Assembly (NCBI GenBank): GCA_014804905.1
Contig: JAAUYX010000076.1
Span: 2,928 to 12,693 of the forward strand
Length of the DNA stretch: 9,766 nucleotides
Origin: Desulfovibrio sp.
GTDB lineage: Bacteria; Desulfobacterota; Desulfovibrionia; Desulfovibrionales; Desulfovibrionaceae
Reading direction: 5' to 3'
Below the pieces are notes generated by a model. The model was not told the DNA's origin. It did not search any database and was given only the letters and a program-made list of their open reading frames with translations. The translations under genes were made by a program, and so were the position numbers. Below, in pieces: positions 1-7,015 of the stretch (position 1 is the first letter of the stretch; each line of letters opens with the position of its first letter).

Positions 1-53
1 GCCTTTGTCCACGCCCGGCCGGGGCGCCGCGACACGGCTGCGGGCCGGAAATT

Positions 54-88
54 GCGAAAAAGGCCGCCCCTGCTCCGGCCTTTTTCGC
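54..88. terminator. Bidirectional intrinsic terminator left of the trp promoter
   Basis: Perfect 12-base inverted repeat GCGAAAAAGGCC (54-65) / GGCCTTTTTCGC (77-88), with one further G-C pair inside and a loop of about 9 bases. The GC-rich core is followed by a run of five T on either strand, so it can stop transcription from both sides. It probably ends a gene lying left of the window and keeps read-through out of the trp control region. No gene can be supported in positions 1-125. Confidence 0.8.
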
Positions 89-126
89 GTCCGCCCATGC
101 GGCGCTGTTTTTCCTGCTCCGCAGGC

Positions 127-156
127 TTGACAAGACTTCGCCAGCGGGGCTAGGTT
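127..156 (+). promoter_or_regulatory. Probable sigma-70 promoter of the trp operon
   Basis: A perfect -35 hexamer TTGACA lies at 127-132. The best -10 is TAGGTT (151-156) at 18-base spacing, or CTAGGT (150-155) at 17; both are weak matches to TATAAT. A T-rich stretch follows, placing the transcription start near 162-165, about 20 bases before the leader-peptide ATG. No convincing TrpR-type palindromic operator was seen over the promoter, so attenuation appears to be the main visible control. Confidence 0.65.
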
Positions 157-185
157 TTTTTCAACGCGAACTGAACGAGGTTTCC

Positions 186-341
186 ATGTCTCTTGCCGCT
201 TCCGCATCCCGCCAGCATCGGCCCGGCTCCAAGGCCCCGGCTGTGCGCGGCGTTAATGCCGGGCTTTCCTGCGGCGCGGCTTCCTCGTTCCGTCTCTGGT
301 GGCGTCCCTCTCTTTTGCTGAAGGGAGTGGCGCGGGCTTAG
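186..341 (+). CDS. trpL: trp operon leader peptide (attenuator peptide)
   Basis: This small reading frame of 51 codons starts at ATG 186, five bases after a GAGG ribosome-binding site (177-180), and ends at TAG 339-341. Codons 38 and 39 are tandem tryptophan codons (TGG TGG, 297-302), the hallmark of a trp leader peptide. The peptide is otherwise rich in Ala, Ser, Arg and Gly and is not expected to act after translation; its role is to let ribosome speed report the supply of charged tRNA-Trp. It lies between the promoter and the attenuator terminator, and its stop codon lies just past the antiterminator strand at 323-333. It is much longer than the 14-residue E. coli leader. An in-frame GTG at 243 would shorten it but has no ribosome-binding site. 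The arrangement makes the call strong; translation itself is inferred. Confidence 0.82.
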   Translation: MSLAASASRQHRPGSKAPAVRGVNAGLSCGAASSFRLWWRPSLLLKGVARA

Positions 342-381
342 GCGTTCGCGGTCCAAAACGGCACTGGCAGCGCCGTCTCCC
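308..381 (+). promoter_or_regulatory. trp attenuator: competing 1:2 and antiterminator 2:3 pairings
   Basis: Strand 1, CTCTCTT (308-314), pairs with AAGGGAG (321-327), giving 7 bp with one G-U and a 6-base loop. Strand 2 (323-333, GGGAG T GGCGC) can instead pair with strand 3 (370-381, GCGCC GT CTCCC): two 5-bp blocks around a small internal loop. A ribosome stalled at the Trp codons (297-302) would cover strand 1, leaving strand 2 free to capture strand 3 and block the terminator. A ribosome that reaches the stop (339-341) covers strand 2, so the terminator forms. The pairings are read from the sequence; the mechanism is that of classic trp attenuation. Confidence 0.8.
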
Positions 382-403
382 TTCGGGGAGGCGGCGCTTT
401 TTT
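370..403 (+). terminator. trp attenuator terminator (3:4 hairpin)
   Basis: GCGCCGTCTCCC (370-381) pairs with GGGAGGCGGCGC (386-397) across a stable TTCG tetraloop: a 12-bp stem with a single G-U pair. Six T follow directly (398-403). It lies after the leader peptide stop and 43 bases before trpE, so it aborts transcription when tryptophan is plentiful. Its 3' arm closely resembles strand 2 (323-333), as expected for alternative partners of the same strand 3. Confidence 0.92.
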
Positions 404-446
404 ATTCCCCTGTGCCGGCGTTTTGCGCCGAAGATGGATGGAATAC

Positions 447-1940
447 ATGGAAAAGGACAAAAACACGGTGAGCATCCGCCAGCGGGCGCGCTGGCTCCCG
501 GCGGACATGGACACGCCCATCAGCCTCTGGCTCGGCATGGTGGGCGACGGCGAGGGCATCCTTCTGGAAAGCGCCGAGGTGGATGGCCGCTGGGGCCGCT
601 ACAGCGTGCTCGGCTGCGACATGGCGCTCATCGTCTCCTGCCGGGAGGGAAGGCTCGCCCTCGATGTGCGGGACGAGCGCCTGGCCCCGTTGCGCGACCT
701 TGTGGGCGCGCCCTTTGTGGAGGGCCTGCGCGCGCTCATCGGGCGCATCCGCATCCTGCCGCCCGAAGGGAAGGACAGCAAGGCCCAGGACCTTCCGCCC
801 ATCACCCGCGCCCTCTATGGCTATTTCGGCTTCGGCATGGCCGGGCTCTTCCAGCCCGCACTGGCCCCGGCCCTCCCCCCGGAGGAAGCGGAATGTGCCC
901 TGGCGCTTCCCGGCACGGTGCTCCTCTTTGACCACCTCTATCACCGCCTCTGCCAGGTGAGCCTCGGCGAGCACCGCGAGCCGGGCTCGGCCCGCGAAAC
1001 GCCGGGCGAGGCCGGCAAGAACACCTGCCTTGAGCCGGACGCCAGCGCCACGGCCGGAGCCGAGCACTACAAGGGCATGGTGCGCCGCATCCGCGAGCTT
1101 TTGCGCGCGGGCGAGGCCATCCAGGTGGTCCCCTCGCAGCGTTTCTCCACGCCCTACACGGGCGACGCCTTTGACTGCTACCGCCGTCTGCGGCGCCTGA
1201 ACGCCTCGCCCTACATGTTTTGTATGCGCTTTCCCGGCCTCACGCTCTTCGGCTCCTCGCCGGAGGTCATGGTGCGCTGCGAGGGGGGCCGGCTCACGCT
1301 CTCGCCCATTGCGGGCACGCGACGGCGCGGCCGCACCGACGCCGAGGACGAGGCGCTCGCCGCCGAGCTCCTCGCGGACCCCAAGGAACGCGCCGAGCAT
1401 GTCATGCTGGTGGACCTCGGCCGCAACGACCTCGGCCGCATGGCCAGGCCCGGCAGCGTTCGCCTCGAGCGCTTCATGGAGGTGGAACGCTTCTCCCATG
1501 TCATGCATCTCACGAGCCGGGTCACCGCCGAGCTTGGCGACACCCTCCCCGGTGACGCGGAGGACGGCTCAGCGCGCCCGCTCGACGCCGTGGACGTACT
1601 CACGGCGGCTTTCCCCGCGGGCACGGTCTCCGGCGCGCCCAAGCGCCGCGCCATGGAGATCATCCGCGAGCTTGAGGGCGCCCCGCGCGGGCCCTATGCG
1701 GGCTGCATCGGCTGGATCGGCCTTGGCGGCAAGGGCGACGCGGCCGCGGTCGATCTCGACATGGGCATCGCCATCCGCTCCATGTGGCAGCGGGACGGCC
1801 GCCTCTGCTGGCAGGCCGGGGGCGGCATCGTCCACGATTCCGACCCGGAACTGGAATGGAAGGAAGTGCTCAACAAGTCCGCCATCATGCGCGCCGCGCT
1901 TGCCTGCGAGGAGGAAGAAGATGTTCCTGCTCATCGATAA
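447..1940 (+). CDS. trpE: Anthranilate synthase component I
   Basis: TrpE turns chorismate into anthranilate, using ammonia from the TrpG glutaminase; it is the first committed step of tryptophan synthesis. The 497-residue protein has the usual family length. Conserved chorismate-binding motifs occur in order: PIAGTR (about 287-292), DLGRNDLGR (323-331), HVMHL (about 351-355), SGAPK (395-399) and QAGGGIV (456-462). The tryptophan feedback-site motifs are also present: LLES (39-42) and NASPYMF (252-258; the common form is NPSPYMF). ATG 447 is preferred because GGA triplets lie 4 and 8 bases upstream; in-frame ATG 438 and TTG 423 are alternatives with no clear ribosome-binding site. The acidic C-terminal tail (EEEED) comes from the same bases that form the ribosome-binding site of trpGD, whose start overlaps this gene by 20 bases. 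Expression should depend on the attenuator upstream. Confidence 0.96.
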   Translation: MEKDKNTVSIRQRARWLPADMDTPISLWLGMVGDGEGILLESAEVDGRWGRYSVLGCDMALIVSCREGRLALDVRDERLAPLRDLVGAPFVEGLRALIGRIRILPPEGKDSKAQDLPPITRALYGYFGFGMAGLFQPALAPALPPEEAECALALPGTVLLFDHLYHRLCQVSLGEHREPGSARETPGEAGKNTCLEPDASATAGAEHYKGMVRRIRELLRAGEAIQVVPSQRFSTPYTGDAFDCYRRLRRLNASPYMFCMRFPGLTLFGSSPEVMVRCEGGRLTLSPIAGTRRRGRTDAEDEALAAELLADPKERAEHVMLVDLGRNDLGRMARPGSVRLERFMEVERFSHVMHLTSRVTAELGDTLPGDAEDGSARPLDAVDVLTAAFPAGTVSGAPKRRAMEIIRELEGAPRGPYAGCIGWIGLGGKGDAAAVDLDMGIAIRSMWQRDGRLCWQAGGGIVHDSDPELEWKEVLNKSAIMRAALACEEEEDVPAHR

Positions 1941-3522
1941 TTACGATTCCTTTACCTATAACCTCGTGCAGGCCTTTTACGGCCTGGGGCGCGAGCCCGT
2001 GGTGCTGACCAATGACGACCCGGCCCTGCTCGAGCTCGCCGAAAGCCCGGAGCTTGAGCTCGTCTGCATCTCGCCGGGGCCGGGCCGGCCGGAAAATGCG
2101 GGCCTCTGCCCGGAATTTCTCCGCAGGCTGGAGGCGCGCGCCCCGCAAACCCCGGTGCTCGGCGTCTGCCTCGGGCACCAGTTGCTCGGCCTGCACGCCG
2201 GGGCGGAGATCTGCCTCGCCCCGGAAGTCATGCACGGCAAGCAGTCGGACATCGTTCACGACGGCAAGGGCCTCTTCGAGGGCCTGCCGAACCCGCTCAC
2301 CGTGGGGCGCTATCATTCGCTCGTGGTGCGCGTTGCCGGGAACGCCGCCGAAAGGCTGGAAGTCACGGCGCGCGGCCCCGAGGGCGAGGTCATGGCCCTG
2401 CGCTACCGCGACCGCCCCTGGGTGGGCGTGCAATTCCATCCCGAATCCGTGCTCACGTCCGACGGCGACCGCCTGCTCGCCAACTTCCCCGGCAGCCTGG
2501 TGGATGCCGTGGCCGCCACGCCGGACATGGCCGCCATCCTCGACCGCCTCGCCGCCCGTGAGGACCTCACGGCGGACATGGCCGCCGCGGCCTTTGCCGC
2601 GCTCATGGACGGGCGCCTCACGTCCGCGCAGGCCGGCGCCCTGCTCATGGGCCTGCGCATGAAGGGCGAGAGCGCGCTGGAGCTGGCCCACGCCTCGCGG
2701 GCGGCGCTGGCCCGCGCCGTGGCCGTGGAAGGCATCGGCGGGACCTGCATCGACGTGGTGGGCACCGGCGGCGACGGACGCCATTCCTTCAACTGCTCCA
2801 CCGCTGCCTCGCTCACGCTGGCGGGCATGGGCTACCGCGTGGTGAAGCACGGCAACCGCGCCGTGTCCTCCACCTGCGGCAGCGCCGACGCCCTGGAGGC
2901 CCTGGGCGTGGACCTCGACGCCGACCCGGCGGCCGTGGCCGAATCCGTGGCGCGGCGCAACTTCGCCTTTCTCTTCGCGCCGCGCTTCCATCCGGCCTTC
3001 AAGAATATCGGGCCGCTGCGGCGCGAGCTCGGCGTGCGCACGCTCTTCAATATCCTCGGCCCCATGATCAACCCGGCGCGTCCGAGCCACCTGCTCATGG
3101 GCGTGGCCCGGCCGGAACTGGTGGACCTTGTGGCCGCAACCCTGCGCCAGACGCCGCTGCGCAGCGGGGCCGTGGTCTGCGGTGCTGGCGGCTATGACGA
3201 GGTGACGCCCATGGGGCCCGCCACCGTGGCCCTGCTACGGAACGGCGAAGTGCGGCCGCTCAGGCTGGACCCGGCGGATTTCGGCCTCGCCCACACCTGC
3301 CGCCCGCGCGACCTCGCCGTGCAGAACCGAGAGGAGGCTGTCGCCATCCTCAAGGAACTGCTCGCCGGGCGCGGGCCCGAGGCCATGCTCGACATGGTGG
3401 CCCTCAACGTGGGCCTCGCGGTCTATCTGTTGGAGGAGGACATGGACCTTGCGGAGGCCATGCGCCGCGCCAAGGAGGCCGTGCGCGCGGGCGCGGGCCG
3501 GGAGGTGCTCCATGCGGCTTGA
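1921..3522 (+). CDS. trpGD: Fused anthranilate synthase component II / anthranilate phosphoribosyltransferase
   Basis: A single 533-residue reading frame joins two enzymes. Residues 1 to about 195 are the TrpG class I glutamine amidotransferase, with the oxyanion loop SPGPGRP (51-57), catalytic Cys83 in GVCLGHQ, and His173/Glu175 in HPES. After a very short linker, residues from about 200 to 533 are TrpD, which moves phosphoribose from PRPP onto anthranilate: GTGGD (281-285), KHGNRAVSS (309-317), KNIGPLR (361-367) and NILGPMINPA (377-386). The fusion therefore covers ammonia supply to TrpE and the second pathway step. ATG 1921 sits 6 bases after AGGAGG (1909-1914) inside the end of trpE, which suggests translational coupling and 1:1 output with TrpE. 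All key residues are present, so both halves look active. The layout resembles enteric TrpGD but may have arisen independently. Confidence 0.96.
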   Translation: MFLLIDNYDSFTYNLVQAFYGLGREPVVLTNDDPALLELAESPELELVCISPGPGRPENAGLCPEFLRRLEARAPQTPVLGVCLGHQLLGLHAGAEICLAPEVMHGKQSDIVHDGKGLFEGLPNPLTVGRYHSLVVRVAGNAAERLEVTARGPEGEVMALRYRDRPWVGVQFHPESVLTSDGDRLLANFPGSLVDAVAATPDMAAILDRLAAREDLTADMAAAAFAALMDGRLTSAQAGALLMGLRMKGESALELAHASRAALARAVAVEGIGGTCIDVVGTGGDGRHSFNCSTAASLTLAGMGYRVVKHGNRAVSSTCGSADALEALGVDLDADPAAVAESVARRNFAFLFAPRFHPAFKNIGPLRRELGVRTLFNILGPMINPARPSHLLMGVARPELVDLVAATLRQTPLRSGAVVCGAGGYDEVTPMGPATVALLRNGEVRPLRLDPADFGLAHTCRPRDLAVQNREEAVAILKELLAGRGPEAMLDMVALNVGLAVYLLEEDMDLAEAMRRAKEAVRAGAGREVLHAA

Positions 3523-4336
3523 GCGCTTCCGCGCCGCCAAGGCGGCGGAGCTTATGGCCCTGCGCCGGGCCGAAGCGGCCGGGACCTTGCCCAGGCCGTG
3601 GCTGGGGCCGAGGCCGGACTTTGCGGCCGCCCTCACCGCACGCCCCAACCACGGGCCGCTCAATGTGATTGCGGAATACAAGCGGGCCTCGCCCTCCAGG
3701 GGCGTCATCTGCGAGGCGCTGGACGTGGAGGCCGTGGCGCGCCAGTACGCCGAAGCCGGGGCGGCCGCGCTCTCCATCCTCACAGAAGAGGAATGGTTCC
3801 GCGGCGACCTCGCCTTCCTCGCCCGCGCCGCACGCACGCTGGAGGAGGCCGGTGAGCCGGCGCTCCCCCTGCTGCGCAAGGACTTCATCTTCGATGCCTT
3901 GCAGGTAGCGGCCACCGCGGCCACGCCCGCAGCGGCGTTGCTGCTCATCGTGCGGCTCACGCCCGAGGCCCGGGTCTTGCGGGCCTTGCGTGAACAGGCC
4001 GAGAGCTTCGGCATGGCCGCCGTGGTGGAGGTGTTCGACGCGGCCGACCTGGCGCTGGCCCGCGAAAGCGGTGCCCGCATCATCCAGGTCAACGCGCGCG
4101 ACCTCGAGAGCCTCAAGGTGGATCGGGAAGCGCCGCTCGCCCTCATCCGGGAGCACCCGCCGCTCCCGGGCGAAGTCTGGATCGCGGCCAGCGGCATGGA
4201 CAGCTTCGCCCATCTGGCTCGTGCCGCGGAAGCAGGCTACCGGGCGGCCCTGGTGGGCACCGCGCTCATGGCCGGCGGCCAGCCGTGCGCGGCGCTCGGC
4301 CGTCTGCTCGCCGGGGAGGCGCCCCATGCGAATTAA
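3512..4336 (+). CDS. trpC: Indole-3-glycerol-phosphate synthase
   Basis: TrpC closes the indole ring: CdRP becomes indole-3-glycerol phosphate. The 274-residue protein is a single-domain TIM barrel, not fused to TrpF. Visible motifs are AEYKRASPSRG (54-64, with Glu55 and Lys57), LSILTEEEWFRG (88-98), RKDFI (122-126, the general-acid Lys123) and VEVFD (172-176, the general-base Glu173). Two late motifs are altered: the usual NNR reads VNARDL (193-198; Asn194 kept, second Asn now Ala), and the usual ESG reads ASG (226-228), so the phosphate-side Glu is Ala. The core catalytic residues remain, so activity is likely. ATG 3512 lies 5 bases after GGAGGT and overlaps trpGD by 11 bases; a longer in-frame start at 3449 would add unrelated residues inside trpGD. 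Confidence 0.94.
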   Translation: MRLERFRAAKAAELMALRRAEAAGTLPRPWLGPRPDFAAALTARPNHGPLNVIAEYKRASPSRGVICEALDVEAVARQYAEAGAAALSILTEEEWFRGDLAFLARAARTLEEAGEPALPLLRKDFIFDALQVAATAATPAAALLLIVRLTPEARVLRALREQAESFGMAAVVEVFDAADLALARESGARIIQVNARDLESLKVDREAPLALIREHPPLPGEVWIAASGMDSFAHLARAAEAGYRAALVGTALMAGGQPCAALGRLLAGEAPHAN

Positions 4337-4955
4337 GGTTTGCGGCCTCACGCGCCAGAGCGATGTGGACGCGGCGGCACGCCTCGGCGCGAGTTTCTGC
4401 GGCTTCATCTTCCACCCGGCGAGCCCGCGCTATATCAGCCCCGCGGCCGCGGCCGCCCTTGAGAGCGGCGGCATGGCCCGCGTGGGCGTCTTTGTGGGGC
4501 ACGGTGCTACGGAAATCCTCGCCATCATGGCCGAGGCGCGACTTGATTACGCCCAGCTCCACGGCGGGCACGACCGCGCCTCGGCGGAGCGCATCGGGCC
4601 CTCCCGCGTCATCCGCGTCCTCTGGCCCGAGCGCTATGCCGGGCGCGCGGAGCTTGCGGCCGACATGGCGGCCCATGCCGAAAGCTGCGCCCTGTTCCTG
4701 CTCGAGGCCGGGCAGGCCGGGGGGGGCAGCGGGCGACCGCAGGACTGGACGCGCCTTGCGGGCCTCGCATCACCACGGCCCTGGCTTCTCGCCGGTGGCC
4801 TCAACGCCCTCAATGTGGCCTCTGCCGTGGCGTCCTGCGCGCCCGACGGCCTTGACTTCAATTCCGGCGTGGAGGAAGCGCCGGGCAAAAAATCCCCGGA
4901 ACTGCTGGCGGCCGCCCTGGCCGCTGCAGCCGGGAACCTTGGGGAAAAACCATGA
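4326..4955 (+). CDS. trpF: Phosphoribosylanthranilate isomerase
   Basis: TrpF converts phosphoribosylanthranilate to CdRP, the step before TrpC. The 209-residue protein is a stand-alone TIM barrel of normal length. It starts with the family signature KVCGLT, with the general-base Cys6, and shows AQLHG (76-80), LAGGLN (155-160) and FNSGVE (178-183). At the catalytic-acid position the family normally has Asp (as in LLD...GGTG); here the sequence reads LLEAGQAGGGSG, with Glu127. The codon is clearly GAG. Eight G in a row (4719-4726) encode part of this loop. ATG 4326 overlaps the end of trpC by 11 bases and follows GGAGG (4315-4319) by 6 bases. Assignment is firm from motifs and operon position; the Asp-to-Glu change could lower or tune activity. 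Confidence 0.94.
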   Translation: MRIKVCGLTRQSDVDAAARLGASFCGFIFHPASPRYISPAAAAALESGGMARVGVFVGHGATEILAIMAEARLDYAQLHGGHDRASAERIGPSRVIRVLWPERYAGRAELAADMAAHAESCALFLLEAGQAGGGSGRPQDWTRLAGLASPRPWLLAGGLNALNVASAVASCAPDGLDFNSGVEEAPGKKSPELLAAALAAAAGNLGEKP

Positions 4956-6145
4956 GGAAAGGATATTTCGGCGAATTTGGGGGCCGTTTCGTGCCCGAGC
5001 TGCTCATGCCGCCGCTGGAGGAGGTGGAGGCGGCCATGCGCGACATTATGCCCACGCCCTCCTTTCAGGAGGAGCTGGGAAGCCTCCTCCACGACTACGC
5101 GGGCCGGGAGACGCCGCTCACGCATTGCCCGACGCTCTCGCGGGAGCTGGGCTTCGACCTCTGGCTCAAGCGCGAGGACCTGCTTCATACCGGGGCGCAC
5201 AAAATCAACAATACCCTCGGGCAGGCCCTGCTCGCCAAGCGCATGGGCAAACGCGCGCTGGTGGCCGAGACCGGGGCGGGCCAGCACGGCGTGGCCACGG
5301 CTGCGGCGGCCGCGCGCCTTGGCATGGAGTGCGCGGTCTATATGGGTGCGGAGGATGTGGAGCGCCAGTCGGCCAATGTGCGCCGGATGCGCCTGCTCGG
5401 GGCCGAGGTCCACGCCGTGGAGAGCGGCAGCCGCACCCTCAAGGACGCCATCAATGCGGCCCTGCGCGTGTGGATCGCCCGGCAGGAGGATACGCACTAC
5501 TGCTTCGGCACGGCCGCCGGCCCGCATCCCTTCCCGCTACTCGTGCGCGAGTTCCAGAGCGTCATCGGCCGCGAGACGCGCGCCCGGATGCTGGAGCTCA
5601 CCGGGCGGCTGCCCACCGCGGTGGTGGCCTGCGTGGGCGGCGGCTCCAACGCCATCGGCATGTTCCATCCCTTTGTGGACGACGCGGAAGTGACCATCAT
5701 CGGCGTGGAGGCCGGGGGCAGCGGCGAGCCGGGCTGCCTCAACTGCGCCTCGCTCAATCTCGGCCGCCCCGGCGTGCTGCACGGGAGCCGCTCGCTCCTG
5801 CTCCAGACCGAGGACGGCCGGGTCGAGCCCTCGGGCTCCATTTCCGCCGGGCTGGACTATCCCGGCGTGGGGCCCGAGCACGCCCATTTGCGCGAGATCG
5901 GCCGCGCCCGCTACGACATCATCACCGACAATGAGGCCCTCGACGCGCTGGGGCGTCTCTGCCGGGCCGAGGGCATCCTGCCCGCGCTGGAATCCTCGCA
6001 CGCGCTCGCCTGGGTGCTGGCCCACGCGGACGAATTCAGGCCCGGCGACCAGGTGGTGGTCAACCTCTCCGGCCGGGGCGACAAGGATATGGACATCATC
6101 GAGGCGGCCCTGGCCGCGCGGGAGAACAGCCATGCACACGCTTGA
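4952..6145 (+). CDS. trpB: Tryptophan synthase beta chain
   Basis: TrpB joins indole, delivered through a tunnel from TrpA, with serine to make tryptophan, using pyridoxal phosphate. The 397 residues match the usual TrpB1 length. The PLP lysine is Lys84 in HKINN (83-87), and the catalytic Glu106 lies in AETGAGQHG (105-113). The phosphate-binding loop GGGSNAIG falls near 230-237, and GRGDKD lies near the C-terminus. The N-terminus (GYFGEFGGRFVPE) is typical of the form that pairs with TrpA. ATG 4952 overlaps the trpF stop as ATGA, and trpA begins inside its last 14 bases. The ribosome-binding site is weak (GGGGA), so translation may depend on coupling to trpF. Confidence 0.97.
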   Translation: MRKGYFGEFGGRFVPELLMPPLEEVEAAMRDIMPTPSFQEELGSLLHDYAGRETPLTHCPTLSRELGFDLWLKREDLLHTGAHKINNTLGQALLAKRMGKRALVAETGAGQHGVATAAAAARLGMECAVYMGAEDVERQSANVRRMRLLGAEVHAVESGSRTLKDAINAALRVWIARQEDTHYCFGTAAGPHPFPLLVREFQSVIGRETRARMLELTGRLPTAVVACVGGGSNAIGMFHPFVDDAEVTIIGVEAGGSGEPGCLNCASLNLGRPGVLHGSRSLLLQTEDGRVEPSGSISAGLDYPGVGPEHAHLREIGRARYDIITDNEALDALGRLCRAEGILPALESSHALAWVLAHADEFRPGDQVVVNLSGRGDKDMDIIEAALAARENSHAHA

Positions 6146-6923
6146 AGCAAAGATTCGGGAGGCCAACGCCGCGGGGCGTCCGGCGCTCATTCCCTTCCTC
6201 ACCGCGCATTTTCCCAACAGGGATTGCTTCTGGACCGCCTTTGACGAGCTGGACGCGGGCGGCGCGGACATTATCGAGATTGGCGTGCCCTTCTCCGACC
6301 CGGTGGCCGACGGCCCGGTGGTGGAGGAAGCCTCGCGCCGGGTGCTGGAGGCGGGCTTCCGGCTGGAGGAGCTGCTGGCCGAGCTCACGGCCCGGCGCGA
6401 AGGCCGCGCAAAGGCGCGGGCGGGCGAGGCCGCTCTGGTGCTCATGGGCTATCTCAATCCCTTTTTGAGCTACGGACTTGACCGCCTCGCCCGTGACGCG
6501 GCGAGGGCCGGGGTGTCGGGCTGCATTATCCCGGATGTGCCCCAGGAGGAGGCCGCTCCGGTGCGCGCGGCGCTGGCCGCGGAAGGCGTGGCGCTCATCC
6601 CGCTGGTGGGCCCAAATACCAGTGAGGAGCGCATGGCGGAATGCGCCCGTAGCGGCGAGGGCTATATGTATGTGGTGTCGGTCATGGGCGTCACCGGCGA
6701 GCGCGGGTCGCTGGCCCCGCAGGTGGCCGCCACCATGGGGCGTGCGCGGCGCGCCTGCAAGTTGCCGCTGGCCCTGGGCTTCGGCCTGAGCCGTCCGGAA
6801 CAGCTGGAGGCGTTGCCCCCGGAAGCGCGGCCCGATGCGGCGGTTTTTGGCAGCGCGCTTTTGCGCCATCTTGACGAGGGCAGGAGCGCCGCCGAGTTCC
6901 TGCGCCGCTGGACCGGCGCGTGA
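6132..6923 (+). CDS. trpA: Tryptophan synthase alpha chain
   Basis: TrpA cleaves indole-3-glycerol phosphate to indole and glyceraldehyde 3-phosphate, passing indole to TrpB in an alpha2-beta2 complex. The 263-residue TIM barrel is of normal length. Both catalytic acids fall at the E. coli positions: Glu49 and Asp60 in IEIGVPFSDPVADG (48-61). Other family motifs are MGYLNPF (about 104-110), IIPDVP (about 130-135) and MGVTG (about 179-183). The phosphate-binding region GFGLSRPEQ is near 213-221. ATG 6132 is inside the end of trpB (14-base overlap) and follows GGAG (6121-6124) by 7 bases. It is the last gene of the operon; transcription probably ends in the structured spacer downstream. Confidence 0.97.
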   Translation: MHTLEAKIREANAAGRPALIPFLTAHFPNRDCFWTAFDELDAGGADIIEIGVPFSDPVADGPVVEEASRRVLEAGFRLEELLAELTARREGRAKARAGEAALVLMGYLNPFLSYGLDRLARDAARAGVSGCIIPDVPQEEAAPVRAALAAEGVALIPLVGPNTSEERMAECARSGEGYMYVVSVMGVTGERGSLAPQVAATMGRARRACKLPLALGFGLSRPEQLEALPPEARPDAAVFGSALLRHLDEGRSAAEFLRRWTGA

Positions 6924-7015
6924 AGGCTGGGGGAAGGGGGGCTCCGCGATACTCGCGTGTTCGTGCCGTGGCTGTGCGGTCAGAGTAATGCCGAAATTAT
7001 CCGTCAAAAACAGCC

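Noticed and set aside
120..160. TrpR operator near the trp promoter
   Set aside because: Only a lone CTAG is present; there is no palindrome resembling a TrpR box.
3..341. A reading frame open from the left edge through the leader peptide
   Set aside because: It runs through a strong terminator and the promoter, and its composition is not protein-like; only the part from ATG 186 has a ribosome-binding site and the Trp-codon signature.
402..1508. Long minus-strand open frame opposite trpE
   Set aside because: It is the shadow of trpE in GC-rich DNA; it shows no domain motifs, and the opposite strand encodes a clear conserved enzyme.
1885..3090. Long minus-strand open frame opposite trpGD
   Set aside because: His/Ala/Gly-rich shadow of trpGD without recognisable motifs.
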